Below are positions 9,719-20,923 of a stretch of 64,000 nt of DNA, one piece after another; position 1 is the stretch's first letter; each line of letters begins with the position of its first letter. The position numbers and the translations under genes were made by a program. The notes under the pieces were generated by a model. That model was not told where the DNA came from. It searched no databases and was given only the letters and a program-made list of their open reading frames with translations. Origin of the DNA: Gautieria morchelliformis (Eukaryota; Basidiomycota; Agaricomycetes; Gomphales; Gomphaceae); assembly GCA_015179125.1 (NCBI GenBank), contig WHVA01000096.1:186001-250000 (forward strand). Direction: 5' to 3'.

Positions 9719-12700
9719 TTGTTTGTCTCTGCCAGTTCGAGTGTACCCACTACAGCTGTCAGTTCTGCGCACAAGGCGATAGCCGCGGATAGTCACCACA
9801 TGACTTTAATAGAACGACATCCAGATGCCATCGTCCTAATAGGTGCAGAAGAGACTCCAGCTACTGTAGCACCGCGCGCGTCTTTGTGTATCGTTGGGGA
9901 CAAGGCCAATTTATAGGGTGACTCTCATACGCATCCCTGCAATACGTGTGAATACAGAGCCCCCTTGAGAAACACCGAAGCTAAAGTGAGCCCATGAGAG
10001 CGCCTCGAATTAACAATTCGTTCCACTCTCATCGGCCTGTATATGGGCCGGCGCATATGGGCCGGCGCCACACGAACCACAACAAGTTTTATTCCAACGC
10101 GTGCCACGCAAAATAGTCTTCATATAGAGTTTAATCGCTGCAGATAAGCGTCAGAAAGAAAGACACAGCTAGGACGACAATACTAGAAAAGCATGTAAAT
10201 TGGATTCTACTGTTTCAAAATCGGAGTCAATTCTTAACAAACTGCATGACTGGGCCCAGGGGAAAGTGGGCCAACTCCGGCTAAAGTCCTGGCCGTTTGA
10301 GGGGAAATGGCAAGCTCAGGCGATTGGAGAGTATAAGGTGTGTCGTGCATAACCTTCTGAGAACCAGTCACCTGAACTGACAAGTTAGCCTAGTCGACGT
10401 GCATCTGCGGATCACTACACTGCACCAGAAACCATGGATGATATCTCGACACGCTTCACTCACCTCCGCATAAAGCACTACCCAACCTACGGCCGGTCTC
10501 GTGATCTTCATCAAAGCGATACTCCGACGGCCTAAATTCCAGAACAGAAAACACGACAGCCTCACCAGGAAGAAGTAATGGACAGCTAATTCCCGGCCGG
10601 ACAGCAAACTTTCGGAAGTGCTGCAGGAAATCTTCAGGGATCTCATCCTGGCGTATTGAATAGACATTAGTCAAGCAAAAAATCGAAAGGCAGCACCATA
10701 CCGGTACTTATCAAGCGAACGAAGCTCAGTCCTCCTGATTTCATAGAGATGATGAGAACCCTGCTGATTTAAATAGAACATACTAGTAGAGTGGCCACTG
10801 TCCCACGGTCCATCAGCTACGGAGAAACCCACCGTAGTCCATGGGAGAATCAAGGCTAGAATTTGGTGACCAACTTATGTCAGTGCATGACCCTCCCCTC
10901 AATCATGTAGTCACCGAAACCCTGAAACCCTCGATGAATCAGACCACAAGCTGGAGAAAGTTAACGACACTGGTACGTACAAGAACACGTCGTTCGCAAA
11001 ACCACTCATCCTCGGCAGATCACAGCTGAGCAGCCTCGGGAGTTATGATTATGAAGTAAGTCCTAAAGCAGACGAGATAAGAAATAATCGACTAACAAAA
11101 GGCCGTGTAACGTGGTTTGCCATGCCGAAGTCCTTCCAGAGGTACCTAAAGTTTCTTTGATGTAAATAACTTTCACGTACGGATATCCACGTTCCATTCA
11201 AATCATGCAGTTGCCGCAAAATGGCAATGTCACGAGAACCACGATTACATCAACCGTGACTTGTCCCGACGTTATCACGTGACGACTCGCGTGCTCTATC
11301 ACGTACACGCAGGTTTTGAATAATAGAATTTATTCTCCACAACGTTGAGTCTATGACTGGTGTCTAATCCTACTTCTCTGTCTTCGACGTACGTCTCGAC
11401 TTGGCATGACTAGTTTTTCAACACGCTCCTCGACCTCGCGTCCTACTCTCCTTGCTGCAATTTGCCTACGTGGTCTATCCTCGCTTGCTGTCTTCAACAT
11501 ATCTTGCTCTTATTCCCACAGACCTGATCTCGCTTGGCTGGAGTGTCACCACGAGTCTCAGTCTCTCACTCAAGCGTGTGGCACACGCGTTCCAAAGATT
11601 ATTTTCTCCGAAGCTACTGAGCTGACTTGCCCACAAACGTGCACACCTTCCAGAATGATGGACAGGTAGTGTCGGGACGGATGCACCGAGACATTCCGTC
11701 TTAGACATCTTGGAGCACGTCAATAATAAGTGGGACTCGCTTCTGGATGCGCATGGTGGTAACGTCAGTGTTTATACACGCAACCTGTCATTCCCTGCTG
11801 ACCTCCAGGCAGCAAACGCACGCCCTGCAGTATCGTCTACAGCGCTCTGGGAAGAACCGTCCAGCGTAGGTTGATCTGAAATTAAGCATAAGTTCTCCAC
11901 CAGTCCGAGCATTTAGTTCCACCTTTCCCATCGATCTGTACGCCCCCATTTCTTCCTCACTCCTCGCATCTCGTCAACAAGAGGCCGAGATCCTTCCCGG
12001 TTCGTACTCGTCACAACCACTAATTTGTCCAGCTCATCACCTTCCAGATGCTTTCACCCTCATCATCCATTCGGGGGTGCAAGTGCCAAATTTGGCAATC
12101 TTACTGCCTTGGTCTCCGCAAAGTACCGTAACCGGCGTGTAGACCTTCTCCTAGAGGCTATCAGACCATTTGTCACTTCTTTGTTCGTCCCACTTCATAA
12201 ATATCTAATCTCGCACTTACCTTCACAGGCCCGACCGCCGGGAGACCTTCAATGCCCTCCCCCATCCACACCATGCTCTACCCTCCCATAGTGTGGAAGT
12301 CCTCACAGCTCTGGTAACATCACGCTCTTCCAAATTCGCCAGTTAAGTTTCGCTCGCAAGCCGAACCCACTGGAAGAACACAGGTCAGGGTCGTCCTATT
12401 CATGCAAAGGACCTCAAGTTTGAAAGCACGATGACACGCCTAGAACGTTGGAGCTGGGAGAATTCATGCCATGCTCAAATCGACATTGAGGAGGAAGATG
12501 AAAGGCGTGACTTCAGTACGTGGTTCATGACTTGTGGTTTTTTTTTTTTTTTTGGATGGTGCCAGCTCCGCCGATTCGATTCGTGGCCTCGCCCGACGCA
12601 AGGAGTGACCCCCGCGTGCACCGCACACTCGCAGAGCTTCACCCTTCCTCCGAGAGCACCCGTGAGTCATAAGATTATCCCTGGTTTAGACTGTTAGTCA

Positions 12701-12739
12701 TAAGCACCAGATTATACATACCACACGGATATCTCTCGT
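9719..12739. other. Gene-poor stretch
   Basis: No confident gene apart from the fragment listed separately at 10456-10853. It contains a run of T at 12539-12554. Frames between 11400 and 12300 are short and frequently stopped; part may be the decayed upstream portion of the GT90 relic that follows, but I see no motif that proves it. Confidence 0.4.
10456..10853 (-). other. Unidentified two-exon coding fragment
   Basis: Two open segments join in frame on the minus strand: one around 10853-10700 reading MILPWTTVGFSVADGPWDSG through LRSLDKYR, and one from about 10625 to 10470 reading DEIPEDFLQHFRKFAVRPG and ending near HETGRRLGSALCGG. The intron between them starts gtatgg and ends acgccag. Composition looks protein-like (mixed hydrophobic and charged, few low-complexity runs). 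I cannot extend it upstream past a stop, nor downstream. It may be a remnant of one of the large basidiomycete families such as F-box-type proteins, but no F-box is visible. Confidence 0.35.
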
Positions 12740-13460
12740 CATTTCAGAGACCACAACTTCCTGGGCGAACGATATTCTTTTCCCGTCGCTCGACTTCTTT
12801 GCCTCCGACCTCCACAATGATGCCCTGCCTGCCATCCCGTGGCATAACAGGACAGCTTGACTGTCTTGGGTACGCAAGTCCACGCCTTTGTGGCACAACT
12901 TATTCATAGTGTTTACACCAAGCGTGGTCTCTCAGCTGAGTTCCCGGCGTCATACTCTACGGTGCAGCTGCAGCGCCCGCTGGATTTCACACAAAAATTC
13001 AAGGAACATGGTATCATACTTGCAACGGGCAGTGATGGTTTCCTGATTGATCGGAAGCAGCTAACGGACGTTGTCACCTTCAACGTCCAGCAAGGAAACA
13101 GCGGACCTCAGGAAGCCGGGCGGAAGTTTCTGATAGAATTGGATGGTGGTGCCCAGATGCGTGCTAAAATGGCCAGTGGCGGTCTGGTGTTTCGACCGTT
13201 AGTGCTAAGCGACTGGGACTCCGAGCATAGTGTTCCATGGGTACATTATGTCCCAGTGCAGGTACGTGTCAGTCAAGCACGTCTGAGAAGTCTATAACGC
13301 CCCACTCTGTTGTGCTTCAATCTGCTTGCGGCAGCCAGATCTCTCCGACCTGCCTTCTTTGATGGCGTTCTTGAACGGTGACGCGCTCGCCTAGCGCATC
13401 GCAGATGCGGGACAGGCGTGGGCACGCGAGCAACTCAATCAGGAGGCCGAGACAAAGTTA
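12740..13460 (+). pseudogene. GT90/CAP10-like glycosyltransferase relic
   Basis: Decayed piece of a glycosyltransferase family 90 (CAP10-like, capsule/xylosyltransferase type) gene. Around 12770-12890 the translation reads DILFPSLDFF, then AIPWHNRTA, a stop, then LSWVRKSTPLWHN, which matches the family's PW..R...LYWRGKSTG block with a TGA inside it. At 13120-13330 it reads RKFLIELDGGAQMRAKMASG and then VPWVHYVPVQ, the well-conserved substrate/nucleotide-binding segment. After an intron (~13262-13335) it continues DLSDLPSLMAFLNGDALA, a TAG stop at about 13394, then RIADAGQAWAREQ. Two stops inside conserved blocks and the lack of a recognisable upstream half argue for a pseudogene. Confidence 0.7.
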
Positions 13461-14600
13461 GGCGAGTCCTCGAGGGGTGGGCTGGTTTCGGACACCCGGA
13501 ACTGCAATGAGAGGATACAGACATGATGTGATCTCTGGGCGAAGTTCGGACTTTCGGACAAACCAGTGTATTTGATACGATCTGCGGTGTTGTTTTATCA
13601 TGCCTTGCTGAAGACCATATAAGCCCTTTCTTTCAGAAAACAACGAATGCAGTAGCAACGATGCCAACTGAGCTCATCCCACGAAACCCGTATCGCTACC
13701 GTTTCCAAGACATGACACGCGTGATGTTTCTTTTTGGCACAACAGTTGCGGGAAGTCGACCTTTACACAGCCTCCACACGGCCAACGGTTTATCTCCATG
13801 GGAAGCCAGTCTGCTGTTGATGTGATACTTTGTAAACCAGAAACTCGTCAGGATACGAATTTTGGCATCTGAAGCTGAAGCTTGGCACAGGTCAAAGCGG
13901 GACAATTTCGGTACCATGTTGTTGTGTGGATGTGGACGGCACTTCATCATGCGCAGTTGGACAGTGAGCGGTACAGCGGCATGGATGTGGCGGAAATAGA
14001 CACGTGACCCAGGCTAACAGCAGGTCCCTGTCGATCTCATCCGATAGCTAGCTGCCGCTTGAACATGTTCTATAATGGTCTTCGCTCGCTTATACTCGGC
14101 TCCTTTATAGGCCGAGAAGTTCTGCAGCTGTCTACCCAAATCAGGCTGCGTGGCTATAAATATGGTTGGGGCTTCTGCAGTTCTGCTAAAGGCCAAGAAA
14201 CCTCTTCAAGTATGCTTTATGAAGGACTACATCGAATGTTTCTCTCACTCTATCGTCCATCTCCACACGGATAGCCTTGAACTCAATGGTAGGTCTGGGC
14301 ATAAGGTGTATGTATCAGTCGGCGGCTGTATCTCACCTGTCAGATGATCAGGTTCTTTGTTAGTTCATGATGATCATCTGCTCAAGGCGGTGGCCTTTTC
14401 CCTCGTGCTTGACCACCCGACGTCAACACTTCCAGCAGTTGAAGGGACCGTTCTGACAATCACCTCCTCCCACTATTCCATACCCTACGTTATCCCATTA
14501 TCTCGCGACGCAGAGAGCCATTCTTTCCATTCATTAATTTTCTTCGAGACGTTTTAGCACGTCGCAAAGGATACGTCGACTCTGCCAGGTAGTATCATGT
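13461..14600. other. No recognisable feature
   Basis: Short frames on both strands and no family match by eye. The stretch separates the GT90 relic from the repeat-containing membrane protein gene. Confidence 0.4.
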
Positions 14601-17272
14601 TTGCTGCGTTTCCATTTGCTGCGACTCATTGCGTCTGTAGTCGCACGGAATCCTCTTCGCTTTCCACCGGCACTCCCACTCCAGCGGAGTATTATGGCAC
14701 CGTTATCTCCCTCGTTCCGAACACCCACACTTGTCTCTCGAGAACCGCACCCTCAGCTAGGCCTAACAGCCATCGTCCCAGGCGTAGCAACGGGCCTTGC
14801 TGGCGCGCTCAACCCTTCTCAAGGACCTCCCACATTAATCCAGGTACCTACGGCACTCCCAACGCTTCCGCTTCCCAACCCCCAGTCGCTCACTGTTCAT
14901 GCCTCCCCTGTGACCACAGCATTACCTCCAACCGCCGCCTCCGCGATCCCTATAGTCTCCCAAGTGCTATCAGGAGTGGCAACCGATGTCCCCAAAGTAC
15001 TATCAGGTGTCACATCCAACGTCCCCATATCAGGTGTCACATCTAACGTCCCCAACGTTCTATCAGGAGTCGCATCCGAGGTCCCCAGTGTGCTATCAGG
15101 AGTCACGTCCGAAGCCCCCAAAGTACTATCAGGGATCACATCCAACATCCTTAATGCACTATCAGGAGTAACATCCGACGTCTCCAGCGTACTATCAGGA
15201 GTGGCAACCGACGTACCTAAATTTGTATCAGGAGTGACATCCGATGTCCCCAAGGTGGTATCTGTAGTGAAATCTGAAGTCTCCCAAGTTTCCTCTGTAG
15301 TATCCCAAGCAGCATCTGCAGCGGGATCTATAGCGACGTCTTTTATACCCCAGGTGACATCCGAAGTGGGGTCTGCAGTGAAATCTGAAGTCTCCCAAGT
15401 TTCCTCTGTAGTATCCCAAGCAGCATCCGGAGTAGGATCTTTAGCGACGTCCGTGGTCTCATCCGTGCTCTCCCAAGGTGCCTCGTTCCTATCCCAAGAA
15501 GTCCCTGTGGCCACCACTGTACTTGGAGGCTTGACTTCCGCAGCCTCCCCACTTTCCTCCTTTATATCCCAAGTAACGTCAGAGGGCTCTGCCCTAGCAT
15601 CCGACGCCCCGCGTTTGCCGTTGAGTCTATTACCGATACCATCGCAAGTGGGATCTATCCTGCCGTCGAATGGCTCTGGCCTCACATCAGCCGTCAGCAG
15701 TATCTTGGCGGTACCCACGCGTTTGCCTGGCAAGATATTGCCAACTGTGACTCCGACGGTTATATCCTCACCAAAATCCCAAGTGTCATCCATACTAGCG
15801 TCGGGAAGCTCTGTCATCACATCCTTGACGGGGCTGCCGGTTTCGCTTTTAACGCCGCCGCCCGCCTCTACTCCTTCGCATAATTTAACCTTTCATGCTT
15901 CGACTTCAATACCCGCTGCTGTGTCTCCACCACCTCTGCCCGCTTCTTCCAGCTCCTCGCAAAAGCCTGTCATAGCGACTCACTCATCGCCTGAGCTGTG
16001 TGTATTCCGCCCGTTCTTTTCATTGGCTTGGTATTGACTCATTCTAGGATATTGATTGGACCTTCGTCCTCAACCCCGTACGCCTTGCCACGTTTCCTGT
16101 AAAAATTTGCCCTTATACATTTGCTCTAGTTTGACGCCAGCGGTTTCGGCGAACCTCACCGCTGCGTGAGTTTCTCTTTTCATTGCCAATCGTAGCCTTC
16201 TTAGGGTTCTCCATATCATCGCCTCCAGACCATCAATCACTGCCCCGTCTTCATCGACGTCCACACAATCCACACTCCCGTCTATTGATTTTACGTGGGT
16301 CTTCCCATTACAGTATTCGATATTAGCAAAAATAATCGATATTGTCACATAATTCTGCAGGCCATCGTCGAAAATCTCAGCAGTTGATAACGTTATTGCT
16401 AGCAGTACCACCACCACCAGTAGCCCTTCAAGTTTACCTACGACTTCCTTGCCAAATACTCAGTACGCCTGACGATACCATTCAACGTTTGCTCTATTGA
16501 ACAGCTGCGTTCAAAGACTGAATTCCACCTTGCCGTCTAGTTCTGTAACCAGTTCTGGAACTGGTTCGCCCAACCTTCCCGGCCTATCTGCGTCTGCAAC
16601 TGGACCATACAAATCAGGGTCTGCCTCGACGCCCTTGCCTTCATCTAGCCCCAGCAACTCCAGATCCAATACTTCACCGAGGTATGTTGCATTTGATGTT
16701 TGTGACCTTGGCATTTTTATATCCTCGTACGCAGTTTTTTACAGCAACCGGCGATGATGGCTGGGACATTCACAGCGGTTGGCGTGTGTGTCATTGCGGC
16801 TGCCGTGGGCGTTCTCATCCTCACACGCTTACGGGGACGTCGTCGACATTCACAACGCATCCCAGACGAGGATCCAGACGAGGAAAGGGTCCGAGAGAAC
16901 GGCCCCATGCGGCAGCGGAGTAACATGACAGCTTCCCATAGAAGCGCTATCAGTGGCCATAGTTCAGCGCCGTCATTGGAAGACTTGCAGGCGGAGAATA
17001 TGTTTGTCGCGATACCATCCCCGATGAAGGGCGACTATCAAGCCGTGAACACGTCAGAAGCATTGGCAGCACGGAGCAGTTGGAACCTTATGCCGAATTC
17101 TAACTCACCGAGAAGCCCGGTGGACCCTGTGGATCCCCATGGGTGGCCAGTCGTCGAATCAGAGGTAGATAGAGGTAACCCACGACCCACAGTCAGTCCT
17201 GAACCGTTTTCTGCGGATCCTGACACCCGTGCGGCTTTGGGGTGGATCCTCGCGGATGAACCTACATTGTAG
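14601..17272 (+). CDS. Ser/Thr-rich single-pass membrane protein with tandem repeats
   Basis: Large first open segment 14601-~16000 rich in Ser/Thr/Val/Pro, built on tandem 11-residue units like VLSGVTSDVPK and a longer KSEVSQVSSVVSQAAS repeat. Smaller exons in 16370-16681 continue Ser/Thr-rich (one ends LPTTSLPNT, the next reads NSTLPSSSVTSSGTG). The last exon, 16735-17272 after a 53 bp intron, gives TFTAVGVCVIAAAVGVLIL, a transmembrane helix, followed by RLRGRRRHSQR as stop-transfer and a ~150-residue acidic, Ser/Pro-rich tail ending DEPTL. The layout is that of a mucin-like cell-surface sensor or anchor: heavily O-glycosylatable ectodomain, one helix, short cytoplasmic tail. No enzymatic domain. 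A second start at about 14694 is possible, no clean signal peptide is visible, and exon borders between 16000 and 16500 are not settled. Confidence 0.65.
14964..15254 (+). repeat. 33 bp tandem repeat, about nine units
   Basis: Units begin (g)t(a/g)ctatcagga and end gtccccaa; nearly all are 33 bp, one is shortened by two codons (around 15025). The encoded unit approximates V-L-S-G-V-T/A-S/T-D/N-V-P-K/N. Divergence between units is mostly at third positions and at the D/N and K/N codons, so the array is old enough to have drifted while keeping frame. Confidence 0.9.
15267..15427 (+). repeat. 111 bp-spaced duplication of a 50 bp coding block
   Basis: The 50 bp beginning gtgaaatctgaagtctccca occurs at 15267-15316 and again at 15378-15427 without a difference that I can see, encoding VKSEVSQVSSVVSQAA twice. 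The 111 bp offset is a multiple of three. It lies directly downstream of the 33 bp array in the same exon. Confidence 0.85.
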
Positions 17273-17985
17273 TCCATTGCAGAAGACGATGATGAAGACT
17301 CCAATGTGAGGCATCCAGGAAGACCAATTGGGAAATGACCGGTGTCGAGCTTCCAGATGGGATGGACATGACGTGAACTTCTGTCTTTTACATTCTTGTT
17401 TTATGGGACTATTTCTCTGGCCACTTAGAGAGTAGGAGCTTGACGACATATATCCCTGGTCAGACAAAACTGCAAGCAAGCTAATTTTGATGATCGGTTA
17501 GTTATGATCACTATAAATAACAACCTCGTTCGGCCATCACTACCCACCGGCGTTTTACCGGAAAATAGCATCCCCGGGCCGGAGCTGACACAAAAGGCAG
17601 GAGCAATAGTAGCCGAGTGGCTTCCATGGCATCAGCGATAGCAAGTCCAGTCGCGGACTTCAGCCTTGGCCTCAGCTATTCAGGTTGGACGACTGGACAC
17701 GAGTGCACGAGTCTTCAAGTTCCTGCAGCCCCCACTGGCAGTTCGCATCAGTAAGTCACCTTCCACCAAGCGACTACGAGGCCATAGCAGGCGTGGGCAA
17801 AAATGGGATCACGTCGGCGTATTAGATATCCCCTGCGGATCCCGCCAACCCATGCGATATACCCCCGCCGACAGTGACCTTTTATTTGCCTTTGATATGG
17901 GTAATAACTGCTGCACACCTTTGGGCTACGTCCTCATCCTCAGCGTCAATATCGGGTATCAGGTCGTATTTTATTATTGACCATG
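17273..17985. other. No recognisable feature
   Basis: Spacer between the Ser/Thr-rich membrane protein and the doubtful multi-pass protein. Short frames only. Confidence 0.4.
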
Positions 17986-17988
17986 TTC

Positions 17989-19610
17989 GCTTCAGAGGTG
18001 GTTCCCACACGTACACCATCTCTTCTCCCAAGCTGCTTCTTCTACCCGCGCTGTTTTTTCTTCACAACCCTCATCGCCTAGATGGTGAGCATAGTGGCCC
18101 TGCAGATAACCTTCCTCGTCCTCCAGGTACCTGACCAGCCATCTAACAATGATTCGCTCTGACAACATAGCTCTACTACCAAGCTCTCCTCCGCTGTCCT
18201 CTTAACTTTGCTGTTTGCAACGCAGTACTTTTGCCAGGTCAAGCGGCACCCTGTGGTATCCGCACTCCTCGTAGGAGATATCTGTAGATCCCTTCTTGGG
18301 GCGCTGCCAGAAATTCTGCGCCGTGCTTTTGGCCAAGACGCCCTGGTTTTCGTGAAGAACAGCGCTCTCCAGCGAACATGTGGAATTGACGGATTGCTGT
18401 AGGTGTTACAAAAGGCTCTTTCTAGCTAGACCAATCGTTCTGGACAGATACGCCTACTTTCTGGGTGTGAGGGTCGCTTTTGGTGTCAGCTTTTCATTCT
18501 GTATCCTCGTCATGGTCAGGCGCGCCGAATCGCCCGAAGGTGTCTCGTCAGAACTCCCTCGATGTTTAGGCATCATACTCATAATAGCACCCTACAGTCA
18601 GTTATTTTCAGTCTTATTCGTCGACTGTAACACTCAACTTATCTGTTGCATAGTCTGGGCGCTACCATTAATCCTCATTCCTGTCCCTGCTCTCGTCCGT
18701 AGTGGCGGCTCGCAACCCCCTGTGATATTCAATGATTTTACATGTGTCATTGTCTTCCATCCTCTATTCGTTGTAAAGCAAGTTTTACTTTGGATACCCC
18801 TTGGAATTTCTGTCATGTTATCTGTTGCCATTTTCTTTTATATCCTGAGATTTTATTATCGTCATCGAAACCTCTTGTTGTCGAGGCGGACACCCAACTT
18901 TTCTCTCATTATGCGGTTGGGGGTGATGACCGGCCTCAGTGCAGCAACAGCTGTGTTCTTTTCATTTGTCAATGCTTCAACGAAGCAAAATCGCACTCAC
19001 GAGGTTCGGGGAAGCATTCTTTGGCAATGTGGGTTGAACATCTCTAATGTCTATACGTCTCTTAATTTTAACTCTCGGAGTCTCAGCTTTCGCGACATTC
19101 CTGCAGTTCTTTTTCCTCGTACAGTCGCAGGTTTTTCGCGTCTGGAAAGGTTGGGCTTACAGGCTTGTTGGCCGTACGATTCCCATGACACCGACGGCTT
19201 TGCCTCCTGAACCGGAGTATCCAATGCGCCCTGATGATACCGTGAGTGCCACCCGTTTGCTGTTTTCCGTTCATTTTCCACACCTCATGTATGCATTCGA
19301 ATATTCAGCCACTGATACGGATAGCAAACTCATCCCCTCCAGCCATCCACCCTCATCACAAACACTCTCGGATATCTATAATACTCAACAGTTTGCATCG
19401 CGTACTTCCTCGAAGTTAAGCCAGTCACTCCAGCGCTGCACCGTTGTCATTTACTGGGCGACCCGGATAGCGTTAGCCAAGTCATCACAGAGACGAGCGA
19501 ACCTTTCTCGTTGTACACGTGTACGGTTTACGCTGGGTGATTATACGGAGGGGTCAGCCGTCGACGAGAGACCCAGAATCCGGATAATTTTGACAGATTC
19601 CATACTATAG
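17989..19610 (+). CDS. Putative multi-pass (7TM receptor-like) membrane protein, possibly degraded
   Basis: A string of hydrophobic segments on the plus strand: MVSIVALQITFLVLQ near 18080, LVGDICRSLLGALPEI near 18270, VRVAFGVSFSFCILVMV near 18470, LGIILIIAPYSQLFSVLFV near 18570, ICCIVWALPLILIPVPALV near 18650, VLLWIPLGISVMLSVAIFF near 18790, and LLILTLGVSAFATFLQFFFL near 19055. The spacing and the charged loops suggest about seven helices, as in fungal GPCR-like families, and a hydrophilic tail to ~19600. Intron borders are only partly clear (a good one, gtacctgacc to acaacatag, at about 18124-18170). I could not assemble a continuous frame, and no STE3 pheromone-receptor signature is present. 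It may be a diverged receptor or a decaying copy. Confidence 0.4.
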
Positions 19611-20154
19611 GCTTTCGCGGCGGACAACTTGGTAGGCATTTCGGTGCGAGGGAGCCCCTGGAAAGATGATATCTCTGCCGATATACTTCCGGTCATTCGA
19701 GACGATCCATGTAACTCTCACTTTAGCACTGAGTGTGGTAGGACAAATCAGTACACGATAGACTGATACTGCACTGGGCTTAGTGACACCACGAGTTATC
19801 ATGCCTGTTACTTGACGATCAGTGCGGAGGCCGAGGGTTCTGTCTTCAACCCAAATATTGGGAAATGGATTGCCTGCACATTTTGTCCCAACTTTTGTAT
19901 CCGCCAGATTGAAATTTGGCTTTTTTTGTGTGCAGTGTGTAATTGAGAAATATTACAGTATTGGCTCTGCTGCGGCCCTCTCCAAGTATTTAGCTATTCT
20001 CTATTTTGGCTACACGCTACCAATAGATATTAGCTCAACTGAATTGAAAATAAGCGGTTTAGATGGAACCGCCACTTGCTGAGCCCGCCAACAAGCTGGT
20101 CGCGTGATCAAGTCGTCTAAGTGACAGTGGTGATCAGTCTTAAGTAGGAAAGCT
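19611..20154. other. Spacer upstream of MPC1
   Basis: No gene recognised. It presumably holds the MPC1 promoter and leader. Confidence 0.4.
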
Positions 20155-20821
20155 ATGGCCTCTACGTTTGTCAACTGGTTGAAAAGCCCAGCTGCACGAG
20201 ATTACTTTCTAAGTAAGTCAAGCCTTAGATTACCTTCTATTGTCCTGACGTCTGACCTTGCGCCAGGTACTCACTTTTGGGGTCCAGTTGGTGCTTTGCT
20301 CGCGGCCGTGGTTTTTATCTGAAAACCGTCTCCGTTGTTAGGTAGCAAACTGGGGCCTGCCGCTGGCTGCTCTAGCAGACCTCCGGAAGGATGAGGAGAT
20401 CATTTCGGGGACCATGACCACCGCCCTGGCTTGTTATTCGTGAGCTCTACTTGTTCGACAGACTGAAGCTTCTGTGATGCTAACGGGCACGACTGCACAG
20501 GCTGGTCTTCATGCGCTTTGGTGAAAAGTGTCATTCTCGACCCTTTGCACAGTATCCTGATCATTCGTGTTCCCTTCAGCATGGCGTGTAATACCCCGCA
20601 ACTATTTGCTATTCGCTTGCCATGCTACGAACGCTACCGCACAACTAACTCAGGAAGCACGGTTTGTGAACTACTGGCACATGGGCGGGCGAGACAAGAA
20701 GCTGGCGGCTGCTGCCAGTCAGCCGGAACAAGCTGGTGAAGTGATTCAGAGCAAAGTGCTAGAAGCAGTGAACGCTGCAAGAGAAGAGGCAAAGGCTGCT
20801 GAGGAGAAGACAACCAAATGA
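20155..20821 (+). CDS. MPC1: Mitochondrial pyruvate carrier subunit 1, 145 aa
   Basis: Inner-membrane subunit of the heterodimeric pyruvate importer. Five exons, all phases closing: 20155-20212, 20267-20286, 20342-20439, 20501-20520, 20580-20821. The assembled protein starts [20 protein letters not shown], then [39 protein letters not shown] and [19 protein letters not shown], the hallmark MPC1 sequence with its WGLP and RNYLLFACH signatures. An Ala/Glu/Lys-rich tail follows. Exons 2 and 4 are each exactly 20 nt. The intron after exon 2 uses a gttggt donor. Conserved residues are uninterrupted only when both tiny exons are included, which supports them. Convergent with the ligase gene 102 bp downstream. 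Confidence 0.93.
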
Positions 20822-20923
20822 GTGGACGCGGAGAACACGAGTTTTTATCCTCTCGGAGTTAACGTATTGAAACAAAATACATATCAAAAGCACTGATACC
20901 GCATACAAATAGAACCCGATACA

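Noticed and set aside
12539-12554. Poly-T run as a possible retroposon tail
   Set aside because: No source-gene similarity or target-site duplication seen next to it.
14897-15820. 307-codon minus-strand frame with Asp/Thr repeats
   Set aside because: Antisense shadow of the 33 bp repeat array; the plus-strand frame has the helix and tail that complete a protein.
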